A stretch of DNA of 22,284 nucleotides from Archaeoglobaceae archaeon (GCA_027066965.1 JAMOMT010000182.1:1-22284), one strand, 5' to 3'. Counted from the first letter of the stretch, positions 1 through 8,137 are shown. Program-made: numbers and translations. The notes: generated by a model not told the origin, from the letters alone.

Positions 1-1
1 C

Positions 2-208
2 GATTATTGCTGTACCATTCTTGGTTACCCAGACGAACCCGTCAGAATAGCGGAAAAAGCTGGATTGTGCGCCGGACTTTCAGGAAATGGCCCGGCTTAC
101 GTCGCGTACGGCACATCTCAGGGACTCGGGAAGGTTATGGGAGAATGGACGAAGTTCGGTAGGGTAATTTTAACAACGATACCAAAAACTCCGAGTTACG
201 AGCTTTAA
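2..208 (+). CDS. Archaeal shikimate kinase (GHMP family), C-terminal fragment
   Basis: Only the last 68 codons lie in the window; the reading frame is open from base 2 and ends at TAA 206-208. The peptide contains AGLSGNGPAYVAYG, which matches the third GHMP-kinase motif (A-G-L-S-G-x-G-P-A), followed by a short C-terminal strand region ending TTIPKTPSYEL. Archaea use a GHMP-type shikimate kinase, unrelated to bacterial AroK, for step five of chorismate synthesis, and this C-terminal layout with AGLSG-x-GPA resembles it. Other GHMP kinases such as homoserine kinase share the motif, so the substrate is an inference. Upstream context is missing. Confidence 0.6.
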   Translation, partial: DYCCTILGYPDEPVRIAEKAGLCAGLSGNGPAYVAYGTSQGLGKVMGEWTKFGRVILTTIPKTPSYEL

Positions 209-336
209 ATTTTGAATATTTTTAATTTCAATTTAAGATTTAAGCTTTAAGCTAAGTTTTTGGAATCTAATTAGAAATTTATTTTTCTAAAACTAAAAAA
301 CTCTAAATGCTCGCAGAAGTGTTAAACCGTCAAAAA
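209..336. other. AT-rich intergenic stretch between convergent genes
   Basis: Very AT-rich DNA between the end of the shikimate kinase gene and the end of gyrB. It contains three close copies of TTTAAG around 230-250 and several T-runs on both strands, which would serve as oligo-T transcription stops for both convergent genes. No open frame or stable hairpin is evident. Confidence 0.5.
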
Positions 337-2238
337 TCAGATGTCCAAGTTCTTAACTTCCTTTGAGTGTTCTACTATGAACTTCCTCCTCGCCTCAACA
401 TCCTCCCCCATGAGAATAGAGAACAGCTCGTCTGCTTTCTTTGCGTCTTCTATCGTAACCTGAATCAAGTACCTGTTCTCGGGATTCATCGTCGTCTCCC
501 AGAGCTGCTCGGGGTTCATTTCTCCTAAACCTTTGTAACGCTGAACCTCTACCTTATCACCAAGCCTCTTCAGCACATCCTCCAGCTCTCTATCGGAGTA
601 GGCGTAATAAACTTTCTTACCCTTCTTTATCCTGTAAAGCGGGGGTTGGGCTATGTACAAGTATCCGCTCTCTATCAGCGGCCTCATGTACCTGTAGAAG
701 AACGTGAGCAGGAGCGTTCTTATGTGAGCCCCATCGACGTCCGCATCTGTCATTATAATGACTCTCCTGTATCTCACCTTCGTTATGTCGAAGTCCTTGC
801 CAACTCCAGCACCTATGGCAGCCACTATCGCCCTTATCTCTTCATTCTTCATCGCCCTGTTCATCCCGGCCTTCTCGACGTTTATAATCTTGCCTCTTAT
901 CGGTAGAATTGCCTGAAAACGCCTGTCCCTTGCTTGCTTAGCCGATCCTCCAGCACTCTCACCTTCCACTATGAAGAGTTCTCTCTCCTCAGGCCTTTTT
1001 GACGAGCAGTCCGCAAGCTTTCCGGGAAGAGTCAATCCCTCTTTCTTCTTTCTCACGAGCTCTCTCGCTCTCTTCGCAGCTTCCCTCGCTTTCCTCGCGA
1101 GCACGCACTTTTCTATTATCTTTATCGCCTCGTTCGGATGTTCCTCGAGCCACTCGAGCATTCCGGAGTAAACTATAGAATCCACAGCAGTTCTTACCTC
1201 GCTGTTCGTTAGCTTCGTCTTCGTCTGTCCCTCGAACTGTGGCTCAGGAACCTTGACTGACACGACAGCTGTCAAACCTTCTCTAATGTCTACTCCGGTA
1301 AGGGGCTTGAACTTCTTCACGTGCTTCTTCCCGAACTCGTTTATCGCTCTCGTAAGACCAGCTCTAAATCCAGCAGCGTGTGTCCCCCCCTCCACTGTGT
1401 TTATGTTGTTAGCAAAGAACAGAGCTCTCTCAACATCAGTGTCTGTGAACTGGATTGCAACCTCCACGATCACGCCACTTTTCTCTCCACTTAGGTATAT
1501 GACGTCATGCAAAACCGGCTTTCCAGAGTTCAGCTTCTTGACGAAGCCCACTATTCCGTCCTCGTAGCAGTAAACCCTCCTCTCTCCTGTCCTCTCGTCG
1601 TAAAGCTCGAGCTTTACGCCCTTGTTGAGGTAAGCGAGTTCTCTCAGTCTCTGGGAAACTATCTCCCAGCTGAACTCAGTAACCTCAAATATCTCTTCAT
1701 CTGGTTTGAACCTGATATACGTTCCCGTCCTGTCGGCCTTTCCTACAACTTTGAGCGGTTCAACCGGCACACCTCTCTCGTACCTCTGGTAATACTCCTT
1801 TCCGTTCCTCCACACCCTTACCTCGAGCCACTCCGAGAGGGCGTTCACGACCGAAAGGCCAACTCCATGCAGACCTCCTGAGACCCTATAAGCTTTTCTG
1901 TCGAACTTACCTCCGGCGTGAAGCTTTGTGAGAACTATTTCCAAAGCCGGCTTTCCAAGCTCGTGCATTTCTGTCGGTATGCCCCTCCCGTCGTCCTCCA
2001 CGCTCGCAGAGCCATCCTTGTGCAGGGTGACCTTGATGTTCTTGCAGTAGCCCGCGAGAGCCTCGTCTATCGAGTTATCGACTATCTCCCAGAGAAGGTG
2101 ATGGAGACCTCTAACCCCAACGCCCCCTATATACATTCCCGGCCTCTTTCTTACGGCCTCAATATCTCCGAGAACCTCGATGTGAGAAGCAGAGTACTCG
2201 CTTTTCTGATCCTCTGCTACCTTGACATCGCTTTTCAT
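337..2238 (-). CDS. gyrB: DNA gyrase subunit B
   Basis: ATPase subunit of type IIA topoisomerase; with GyrA it introduces negative supercoils. Visible in order: GHKL ATPase with EIVDNSIDEA (51-60), DDGRGIP and GGLHGVGLSVVNAL; the transducer motif QTKTKLTN; the TOPRIM domain with EGESAGGSA (from 425) and DADVDGAH (498-505); and YKGLGEMNPEQ near the C-terminus. With ATG 2238 the protein is 633 residues, close to the usual length for short archaeal/bacterial GyrB. An in-frame TTG at 2307 would add 23 residues. That TTG lies about 23 nt after a TATA-like GTTAATATTAG on the minus strand, so a leaderless TTG start cannot be excluded, but GyrB normally begins close to the SASHIEVL segment. Neither start has a good ribosome site. 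gyrA lies about 13 kb away on the same strand. Confidence 0.96.
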   Translation of the reverse strand: MKSDVKVAEDQKSEYSASHIEVLGDIEAVRKRPGMYIGGVGVRGLHHLLWEIVDNSIDEALAGYCKNIKVTLHKDGSASVEDDGRGIPTEMHELGKPALEIVLTKLHAGGKFDRKAYRVSGGLHGVGLSVVNALSEWLEVRVWRNGKEYYQRYERGVPVEPLKVVGKADRTGTYIRFKPDEEIFEVTEFSWEIVSQRLRELAYLNKGVKLELYDERTGERRVYCYEDGIVGFVKKLNSGKPVLHDVIYLSGEKSGVIVEVAIQFTDTDVERALFFANNINTVEGGTHAAGFRAGLTRAINEFGKKHVKKFKPLTGVDIREGLTAVVSVKVPEPQFEGQTKTKLTNSEVRTAVDSIVYSGMLEWLEEHPNEAIKIIEKCVLARKAREAAKRARELVRKKKEGLTLPGKLADCSSKRPEERELFIVEGESAGGSAKQARDRRFQAILPIRGKIINVEKAGMNRAMKNEEIRAIVAAIGAGVGKDFDITKVRYRRVIIMTDADVDGAHIRTLLLTFFYRYMRPLIESGYLYIAQPPLYRIKKGKKVYYAYSDRELEDVLKRLGDKVEVQRYKGLGEMNPEQLWETTMNPENRYLIQVTIEDAKKADELFSILMGEDVEARRKFIVEHSKEVKNLDI

Positions 2239-2379
2239 CACGTCAACTCTGAAGGAAATAGTAGATAAACTTTCTCGAAGGACGCTGACGGAGAATTTAC
2301 TTTTCAAATCTTCTCAAATTATTCTGATGACTAATATTAACAAAAACTTAATATTGCCAAAGTTAATAAAAACGTTCCA

Positions 2380-3183
2380 ATGGAGCTGCTCAGGATACTC
2401 TCCTCGCCAAGGATCTTAGACGCTCTTTTAGCATTAAAAGACGGTCCAAAAAAGAGAAACGAACTAAAAAACGTTCTGAACGTTTCTACCTCACACATGG
2501 TGCAAATACTCGGAAAGGTCACAAACCTCGAACTCGTTGAGCAGAAGGGAGAGCACTACTGCATAACGCCAAAGGGAAACCTCGTTCTGAGCGTGTGCGA
2601 ACTCTTGAAAGATTACGACAGGCTCATGGAAAAGTTTAGTATCATGAACGAGTATAGTTTCGACTTCCTTCCGGACTACCTCTTTGAAAGGCTGCACCAG
2701 CTCAGCGAGGCCAGAATAGTGGAGAAAAAGGAGGACACTTTCAGGCCTCACGAGGAGTTTGTGAACGCAGTCATTGAAGCTAAGGAAGTTAGGGGCTATA
2801 CGAGCATATTTTTTCCGGAGCATGTGAGTTTGTTCTCGAGCGTTGTGGACGAGAAGGATTACATCGGAATAATAGTGAACAGAGACGTGATGAAAGAAAT
2901 ACTGGCGAATTACAGAGAGGAGCTGAAGTGGGGGCTCAAAAAGGAGAATGTAGGATTCTACCTCTCGAGAGAGGATGTGAAGTTTTCCTTTATAGTAACG
3001 GACAGAGAGCTGTTATCCTTCTTCTACTTCAAGAACGGATTCTTCGACTACAGGAGGGAGCTGATATGCCAGTCCAGCGAGTGCGTGGAGTGGGGAGAGG
3101 AACTGTACAGGTACATTCTTAACAACTCCGTTAGAGTCAGAGAAGAGGATGTTGACAAACTTGCGCTCGACCTTCTTGGATAG
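2380..3183 (+). CDS. Winged-helix regulator of the FilR1/DUF1724 type
   Basis: 267-residue predicted transcription factor. Residues 1-75 form a winged helix with an ArsR/MarR-like pattern: SSPRILDALLAL, then a recognition helix in NVSTSHMVQILGKV, then a wing ending GEHYCITPKGN. The remainder, with FFPEHVSLFSSVVDEKDYIGIIVNRDV and GFYLSREDVKFSFIVTDREL, resembles the middle domain of the archaeal FilR1 family (formerly DUF1724), described from methanogens. It lies divergent to gyrB with a 141-bp gap and just upstream of acs, so either may be a target; that is inference. A TATA-like TTAATATTG (2348-2356) stands 23 nt before the ATG, which has no ribosome site, suggesting a leaderless mRNA. There is one cysteine pair near the C-terminus (CQSSEC). 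Confidence 0.8.
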   Translation: MELLRILSSPRILDALLALKDGPKKRNELKNVLNVSTSHMVQILGKVTNLELVEQKGEHYCITPKGNLVLSVCELLKDYDRLMEKFSIMNEYSFDFLPDYLFERLHQLSEARIVEKKEDTFRPHEEFVNAVIEAKEVRGYTSIFFPEHVSLFSSVVDEKDYIGIIVNRDVMKEILANYREELKWGLKKENVGFYLSREDVKFSFIVTDRELLSFFYFKNGFFDYRRELICQSSECVEWGEELYRYILNNSVRVREEDVDKLALDLLG

Positions 3184-3206
3184 TCGAAAAGATCCAAATT
3201 TTTCGA
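3184..3206 (+). terminator. Stem-loop directly after the regulator stop codon
   Basis: TCGAAAA (3184-3190) and TTTTCGA (3200-3206) form a perfect 7-bp inverted repeat around a 9-nt loop, starting on the base after the TAG stop. The right arm starts with a T-run. It could end the regulator transcript; archaeal termination relies mostly on oligo-T, so the role of the stem is uncertain. Confidence 0.4.
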
Positions 3207-3275
3207 ATACTCCTGCTTAGCCAAAAAACCCAAGGTTTTAAATACTTCTTAACGTTAAACTGGCATCGTACACCT

Positions 3276-3305
3276 CGCGAATCCTAAAAACTGTCAGGTT
3301 TCGCG
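3276..3305. repeat. Imperfect palindrome upstream of acs
   Basis: CGCGAA-t-CCT and AGG-t-TTCGCG face each other around a 10-nt centre, giving nine base pairs with one T:T mismatch. A TATA-like TTTTAAATA lies at 3236-3244, so a transcript starting near 3268 would begin with this hairpin. It may be an operator, a leader structure or part of a small RNA. Confidence 0.45.
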
Positions 3306-3364
3306 TTACTAATAGTCGCACGTGTCAGCTTATATCTATATTTTAGTTTTTAGCCGACAATTAA

Positions 3365-3395
3365 CGTGGAAAAATTTATATAGCATTGTTCCACG
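3365..3395 (+). promoter_or_regulatory. acs core promoter with a TATA box enclosed by a perfect inverted repeat
   Basis: A strong archaeal TATA box, TTTATATAG (3375-3383), preceded by an A-rich BRE-like GGAAAAA, lies about 51 bp before the acs ATG. CGTGGAA (3365-3371) and TTCCACG (3389-3395) form a perfect 7-bp inverted repeat exactly around it with a 17-nt spacer. A factor bound to both arms would cover the BRE/TATA region, so a repressor site is a natural reading. The expected start of transcription is around 3405-3408. Confidence 0.6.
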
Positions 3396-3434
3396 GGTTG
3401 AACATAATAAAAAATTAAGTTTTGGGGTGTTGAG

Positions 3435-5390
3435 ATGGAGAAAAAGGTGATAGACAGCCTTCTCAAGGTGGAGGAAATCTACGAGCCACCAGAGGAAATA
3501 AAAGAGAAGGCGTGGGTAAAGGACGAGAGCGTTTACCAGAAGGCTGAGGAGGACTTTGTCTCATTCTGGGACGAGATAGCTAAAACCGAGATAGAGTGGT
3601 TCGAACCCTACGACAAGGTTCTTGACGACAGCAATCCGCCGTTCTACAAGTGGTTTATCGGCGGTAAAATCAACATAACATACAACTGTCTAGACAGACA
3701 CATAAAGAGCTGGAGAAAGAATAAAGCTGCAATAATCTGGCAGGGCGAGCCCGAGAACGAGGTCAGGGTAATAACTTACTACGAACTCTACAGGAGGGTA
3801 TGTAGGTTTGCGAACGCTTTGAAGGACTTGGGCGTGAAGAAGGGTGACAGGGTAACAATCTACATGGGAATGGTTCCAGAGCTGGTAGTTGCGATGCTTG
3901 CATGTGCGAGAATTGGAGCGATTCACAGCGTTGTGTTCGGAGGTTTCTCCTCCTCAGCCCTGAGAGACAGAATAAACGATGCTGAGGCTAAAGTGGTCAT
4001 AACGATGGATGGATTCTACAGGAGGGGCAAGGTAATAGAAGCGAAGAAGATAGTAGATGACGCCTTAGAGGACGCCCCAAGCGTTCAGAACGTAGTGGTA
4101 CTTAAGAGGGTTGGAAACGAGATAAACATGGAGGAAGGAAGAGACCTCTGGTGGCACGACATTCAGTATGGAGTCAAACCGGAGTGCGAGCCAGAAGTCA
4201 TGGATGCGGAGGATCCACTCTTCATACTCTACACATCTGGAACGACGGGGAAGCCAAAGGGTGTCTTGCACGTCCACGGAGGTTACAACGTCGGAACTCA
4301 CATAACGACGAAGTGGGTGTTCGACATAAAGGACGAAGACATCTATTGGTGTACTGCTGACATAGGCTGGATTACCGGTCACAGTTACGTCGTTTACGGT
4401 CCTTTAAGCAACGGAGCTACGACTCTGATGTACGAAGGGGCTCCAGATTATCCAAAGCCTGACAGGTGGTGGAGTATAGTCGAGAGGTTCGGGGTTACGA
4501 TCCTCTACACGGCTCCTACAGCCATCAGGTTCTTCATGAGATTGGGTGAGGAGTGGCCAAAGAAGCACGATTTGAGTACTCTCAGACTGCTTGGGACTGT
4601 CGGAGAGCCGATCAACCCAGAGGCGTGGAAGTGGTACTACAGGGTCATTGGTGGAGAAAGATGCCCGATAATGGACACCTGGTGGCAGACAGAGACAGGA
4701 ATGTTCATGATTACTCCATTGCCTGGGGTTACAAAGCTCAAGCCCGGCTCAGCCACAAAGCCGTTCCCCGGTATAAAGGCTGAGGTTTGGGATGAAGACG
4801 GCAACCCGTGCCCGCCGAACGTTGGCGGTAAGCTCGTAATAACGAGGCCCTGGCCTTCTATGCTCAGAACGCTCTGGGGCGACCCAGATAGATACGTTAA
4901 AGTTTACTGGAGCGCCTATCCAGGAAAGCTCGTTTACTTCAGCGGTGACGGTGCGAGAGTTGATGAAGATGGCTACTTCTGGATACTTGGTAGAGTTGAC
5001 GATGTACTCAACGTTAGCGGCCACAGGCTTGGAACGGCTGAGATAGAGAGCGCTCTCGTCGCTCACAAGGCTGTGAGTGAGGCAGCAGTAATCGGAAAGC
5101 CGCACGAGGTTAAGGGTGAGGTGCCAGTAGCTTTCGTCGTGCTAAAGGCGGGGTTCGATCCAACTCCCGAACTCAAGAAGGAGCTCAAGCAGCACGTCAG
5201 GAACCTCATAGGGCCTATAGCCGTTCCAGAGGAGATCCACTTCCTCGACAAACTACCGAAGACGAGGAGCGGCAAGATTATGAGGAGGATTTTGAGAGCG
5301 ATAGAGAAAGGAGAAGCAATTGGAGATGTCACAACTCTCGAGGACACGAGTGCTGTCGAGGAAGTAAAGAAGAAGATTTCGGAGGATTGA
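3435..5390 (+). CDS. acs: Acetyl-CoA synthetase, AMP-forming
   Basis: Cytosolic enzyme converting acetate, ATP and CoA to acetyl-CoA, AMP and pyrophosphate. It has 651 residues, the usual length. Motifs in order: the N-terminal acetyl-CoA synthetase region with FYKWFIGGKINITYNCLDRH; the P-loop-like LYTSGTTGKPKGV near 265; DTWWQTETG; YFSGDGARVDEDGY; the hinge GRVDDVLNVSGHRL; and C-terminal LPKTRSGKIMRR, whose Lys614 corresponds to the catalytic lysine that is acetylated in other Acs proteins. GGGGTG 6 nt ahead of the ATG acts as a ribosome site. It is monocistronic, with its own promoter and a T-rich end. In Archaeoglobales it would feed acetate into the carbonyl branch of the reductive acetyl-CoA pathway, run oxidatively or for assimilation. 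Confidence 0.97.
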   Translation: MEKKVIDSLLKVEEIYEPPEEIKEKAWVKDESVYQKAEEDFVSFWDEIAKTEIEWFEPYDKVLDDSNPPFYKWFIGGKINITYNCLDRHIKSWRKNKAAIIWQGEPENEVRVITYYELYRRVCRFANALKDLGVKKGDRVTIYMGMVPELVVAMLACARIGAIHSVVFGGFSSSALRDRINDAEAKVVITMDGFYRRGKVIEAKKIVDDALEDAPSVQNVVVLKRVGNEINMEEGRDLWWHDIQYGVKPECEPEVMDAEDPLFILYTSGTTGKPKGVLHVHGGYNVGTHITTKWVFDIKDEDIYWCTADIGWITGHSYVVYGPLSNGATTLMYEGAPDYPKPDRWWSIVERFGVTILYTAPTAIRFFMRLGEEWPKKHDLSTLRLLGTVGEPINPEAWKWYYRVIGGERCPIMDTWWQTETGMFMITPLPGVTKLKPGSATKPFPGIKAEVWDEDGNPCPPNVGGKLVITRPWPSMLRTLWGDPDRYVKVYWSAYPGKLVYFSGDGARVDEDGYFWILGRVDDVLNVSGHRLGTAEIESALVAHKAVSEAAVIGKPHEVKGEVPVAFVVLKAGFDPTPELKKELKQHVRNLIGPIAVPEEIHFLDKLPKTRSGKIMRRILRAIEKGEAIGDVTTLEDTSAVEEVKKKISED

Positions 5391-5440
5391 TTTTAACTTT
5401 TTTATATTTTATATAAAAATTTTAAAAAATTTTCAGTAGT
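5391..5440 (+). terminator. T-rich transcription end of acs
   Basis: The acs stop codon is followed at once by repeated T-runs (TTTTAACTTTTTTATATTTT and further runs to about 5440) without a GC-rich stem. Oligo-T stretches of this kind are the usual archaeal termination signal. Confidence 0.5.
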
Positions 5441-5483
5441 AGATTTCTAAATTAGCCATCAAAAAGCAAAGAGATTGCAACAC

Positions 5484-5570
5484 AGCTAAGGGGGAGAACC
5501 CTGTCTTAGCTCCTCCTTCCTTCAGCTATTAAAGGGCGCCTCAAGGCAAAAGGACTGGTCGTGACGAGTC
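5484..5570. other. Three consecutive hairpins, possible RNA or insertion-element remnant
   Basis: Within a stretch with no gene: (1) AGCTAAG (5484-5490) pairs with CTTAGCT (5505-5511), with an inner GGG/CCC; (2) GCC (5538-5540) pairs with GGC (5545-5547); (3) the 18-nt GACTGGTCGTGACGAGTC (5553-5570) folds on itself with one G:G mismatch. Flanks are AT-rich. It could be a small structured RNA. Read on the minus strand, the GC-rich hairpins also recall the right end of an IS200/IS605-type element, but no transposase frame is recognisable. Function unknown. Confidence 0.35.
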
Positions 5571-5679
5571 TGCAAAAAATAAATTAAATAAATAAACATT
5601 AATATTTACTGGAATTTGGCGGGTTTCCGGAGGTTGTGCTGAGTGAGGAAAAGGTAAAATCTTGATAAAGACTTAATTC

Positions 5680-6064
5680 TATTCAGGGTCTTTATTGAAA
5701 GATACTCAGGATCTAAGGAACTTCGAACTCGCAGATTTCTTCACACTTTCACGATACCAAGGGCGTGAAAATCTCGAAAAAAGATTAAGGAAAAGCTCAT
5801 GGAAAATTGGAAAGACTACAATACAGTAGAGGGAAGTAGACTTCGCCATGGAAGAGGAGGACAGAATGACCAAGCTCATTCAGGGTAACTCACAAGCTAA
5901 CACCTGAGAACGAGAAGAAAGGCGGATAACCTGCTAAGAGCCTCCAAAGAACTAAGATGCAAAGACTTAGTAGTTTATTAACGTGAGATTAAAGCGAGAC
6001 CTTCGAGAAGGGTAATGAAAAGTTAATAGTTATACATCCATGGACTTTGCTAACGAACGAGTGA
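5680..6064 (+). pseudogene. Decayed C-terminus of an archaeal DUF4143-type AAA+ ATPase
   Basis: Reading all three plus frames gives an ordered series of fragments typical of the C-terminal half of archaeal ATPases of the AAA/DUF4143 group: NWKDYN (around 5805), REVDFAMEEEDRMTKLIQ (5830-5883), LTPENEKK (5897-5920), NLLRASKELRCKDLVVY (from about 5927), REIK, and finally KLIVIHPWTLLTNE ending in TGA at 6062-6064. In intact relatives these occur as one frame in this order: a W-K-x-x-G-x-E-V-D-F nuclease-like segment, LIQV, then L-L-x-A-x-x-E-L, then a P-L-W-K-W-L-L end. At least three frameshifts and several stops break it, and the N-terminal Walker motifs are absent, so it is a dead fragment. 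Such genes are often multicopy in archaeal genomes. The left limit is approximate. Confidence 0.7.
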
Positions 6065-6086
6065 AACTGGGAATAAGCTAAAAACA

Positions 6087-6728
6087 TCAAAACTCAAAAA
6101 GCTTCCTCTGAGAGAGCTCTTTGACTATCCTCTTAAGAGTTTTCCACTTCAGCCTGACGTGTTCGGGGAAACGACCGTTCTCTTTATAGTAATTTTTTAG
6201 GAATTCAACAGTTCTCGGGTCGCTCGCGTATCCACTCCCAAACTCTCCGAGCTCCTCTTTTATCTCGTCTATTCTTCTGTCTCTGATGACCTTGGCAACA
6301 ATAGATGCTGCAGCAACCTCAACTCTTTTCGAATCGGCCTTGTGCATGGCAATAACCTCAACCCCCGTCTCCTCCGTTAGTCTTTTGCTAAGCCTCCCAC
6401 TGTTCACGTCTGAGCTATCGACGTAAGCCACCTCAGGCTTCAGTGCGGAGATAATCTCAGAGTAGTTCCGGTATAAAACCTCGTTTATTGTGATCTCCTC
6501 AATAAGCTCGTTAAGCTCTTTTGCTTCTATTATTCTAACCTCTACGTCGCACAGCTTTGTTATCTCGCCATAGAGTTTTTCTCTCTTCTCCCTGCTAAGA
6601 ACTTTGGAGTCCTTGACACCTACCTTCTTTAGATTTTTGAAGTCTTCTCTTTTTCCAGCCACCCCGCAAACGACCATTGGTCCGATAACAGGGCCTTTAC
6701 CAGCCTCGTCAACACCCGCTATTCTCAT
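6087..6728 (-). CDS. rnhB: Ribonuclease HII
   Basis: Cleaves RNA of RNA/DNA hybrids and single ribonucleotides in DNA. 213 residues, normal for archaeal RNase HII. The N-terminal MRIAGVDEAGKGPVIGP carries the catalytic Asp7 and Glu8; YVDSSDV supplies Asp104; HKADSK supplies Asp132; and VEVAAASIVAKVIRDRRI is the conserved helix after it. The start at 6728 is chosen because GGTGA stands 6 nt upstream and the family begins right at this methionine; a longer frame to 6773 would add a poorly conserved lysine-rich tail. It follows srp54 on the same strand after a gap of roughly 100 bp that contains a 13-bp palindrome. Confidence 0.95.
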   Translation of the reverse strand: MRIAGVDEAGKGPVIGPMVVCGVAGKREDFKNLKKVGVKDSKVLSREKREKLYGEITKLCDVEVRIIEAKELNELIEEITINEVLYRNYSEIISALKPEVAYVDSSDVNSGRLSKRLTEETGVEVIAMHKADSKRVEVAAASIVAKVIRDRRIDEIKEELGEFGSGYASDPRTVEFLKNYYKENGRFPEHVRLKWKTLKRIVKELSQRKLFEF

Positions 6729-6762
6729 GTGTTCACCTTTTTTCGTTTTAGTTTTCTTGTTT

Positions 6763-6775
6763 CGTTGAGTCAACG
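6763..6775. repeat. 13-bp palindrome upstream of rnhB
   Basis: CGTTGA-G-TCAACG is a perfect inverted repeat with one central base, lying 35-47 bp upstream of the rnhB start and between srp54 and rnhB. It could be a small operator; no similar copy was noticed elsewhere in the window. Confidence 0.35.
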
Positions 6776-6826
6776 TACTGCGAGAAGTGATCCGTCAAAA
6801 AAGGCTAAATTATTGAAAACTTCTTA

Positions 6827-8137
6827 TTAAAACCCCATCTTAGGGAAGCCCTTTATCGGTAGCTTTCCGAGCTTACCCTTCTTCATCTTCTTCATGACAC
6901 TCTTCATCGTCTTATAATATCTCAGCAGCTCTCTAACCTCCTGAGGTGAGGTGCCAGAACCTATAGCTATCCTCTTTATGCGGGAAGAATCGATTATCTT
7001 CGGGTTGAGCAGCTCTTCTTCCGTCATCGAGTCCATGATGACCTTGAACTTCTTCATCTTCTCCTGAGTCATCTCAGCCATCTCATCATCCATCTTCATC
7101 CCAAAGCCAAACGGAAGCATGTCAAGGATTTTGCTTATCGGCCCCATCTTGCCCATCGCCTCTATCTGCTTGTAGATGTCTTTGAGTGTGAAAGTACCCT
7201 TCATGAACGCTTCTGGGTCTATGTCCTCCTCCTTAACAACTCTTTCAACCTTTTCAAGCAGAGCCTTGAGGTCTCCCATTCCGAGCAGCCTTGACACGAA
7301 TCCTGCTGGGTCGAAGCGCTCGAAGTCTTCAACTTTCTCTCCAGTGCCTATGAAGGCTATTGGGATTCCTATCTCCCTCGCAGCAGAGAGAGCGCCGCCA
7401 CCCTTCGCAGTTCCGTCAAACTTCGTTATTATTATGCCGTCTATTCCTATTGCATCATGAAAAGCTCTCGCCTGTTTGCTCGCGAGCTGACCCATTGCTG
7501 CGTCAAGGACAAGAAGCTTGTAGTCTGGCTGAGTTGCTTTGGCTATTGCTATCATCTCGTCTATTAGCTCCTTTTCAAGCGCATGCCTCCCAGCAGTATC
7601 TATGATTACCATGTCGCAGTCCTTCAGGGCATTTAGTCCGTTTACTGCAATCTTTACAGCATCCTTGCTATCCTTCTCTCCGTAGAACTTTATTCCGTAC
7701 TTTTCTGCGAGTTGCTTGAGCTGGTCGTAAGCTGCTGGTCTCCAGGTGTCGGCTGTTACAACTCCCGTTTTAAGTCCCTTGTCCTTGAAGTACTTGGCAA
7801 GTTTTGCAGTAGTGGTAGTTTTACCGCTCCCCTGTAATCCAACGAGCATTATTTTCGCCTTCTTGAGGGGGATGTCCAGGCCTTCTCCAATCCCCCTCAT
7901 CAGCTCTTCGTAAACTATCCTTATTATGTGCTCCTTGACGTTCAAAGTTGGCAAAACGTCCTCGCTGAGAGCCCTCTTCTTTATCGCCTCGCTTATCTCC
8001 TTAACCTGCCTGACATTCACGTCAGCTTTTAGTAGAGCTCTCTGGATGTCTCTGACTATCTCTTCAACTAAGGCTTTGTCTACCGTGCTCGACCTCGCTA
8101 TCTTTCTCACGACGTCCTTGAGAGCCTCTAACGCCAT
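6827..8137 (-). CDS. srp54: Signal recognition particle GTPase SRP54
   Basis: Binds signal sequences and SRP RNA and delivers ribosomes to FtsY at the membrane. 436 residues. N domain 1-90; G domain with GLQGSGKTT (100-108), DTWRPAAYDQLKQL, DTAGR (180-184) and TKFDG (238-242); then a methionine-rich M domain from about residue 295, with MGPISKILDMLPFG and IDSSRIKRIAIGSGTS, which holds the signal-peptide groove and the RNA-binding helix. It ends in a basic glycine-rich tail. GGTGA stands 5 nt before the ATG. It is divergent from the thermosome gene and probably co-transcribed with rnhB. Confidence 0.97.
   Translation of the reverse strand: MALEALKDVVRKIARSSTVDKALVEEIVRDIQRALLKADVNVRQVKEISEAIKKRALSEDVLPTLNVKEHIIRIVYEELMRGIGEGLDIPLKKAKIMLVGLQGSGKTTTTAKLAKYFKDKGLKTGVVTADTWRPAAYDQLKQLAEKYGIKFYGEKDSKDAVKIAVNGLNALKDCDMVIIDTAGRHALEKELIDEMIAIAKATQPDYKLLVLDAAMGQLASKQARAFHDAIGIDGIIITKFDGTAKGGGALSAAREIGIPIAFIGTGEKVEDFERFDPAGFVSRLLGMGDLKALLEKVERVVKEEDIDPEAFMKGTFTLKDIYKQIEAMGKMGPISKILDMLPFGFGMKMDDEMAEMTQEKMKKFKVIMDSMTEEELLNPKIIDSSRIKRIAIGSGTSPQEVRELLRYYKTMKSVMKKMKKGKLGKLPIKGFPKMGF

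Noticed and set aside
228..255. Repeated TTTAAG near the gyrB end
   Set aside because: Low-complexity AT-rich DNA; no regular spacing to suggest a CRISPR or operator array.
3319..3324. CACGTG palindrome upstream of acs
   Set aside because: Six bases only, expected by chance; the neighbouring larger palindromes are better candidates.
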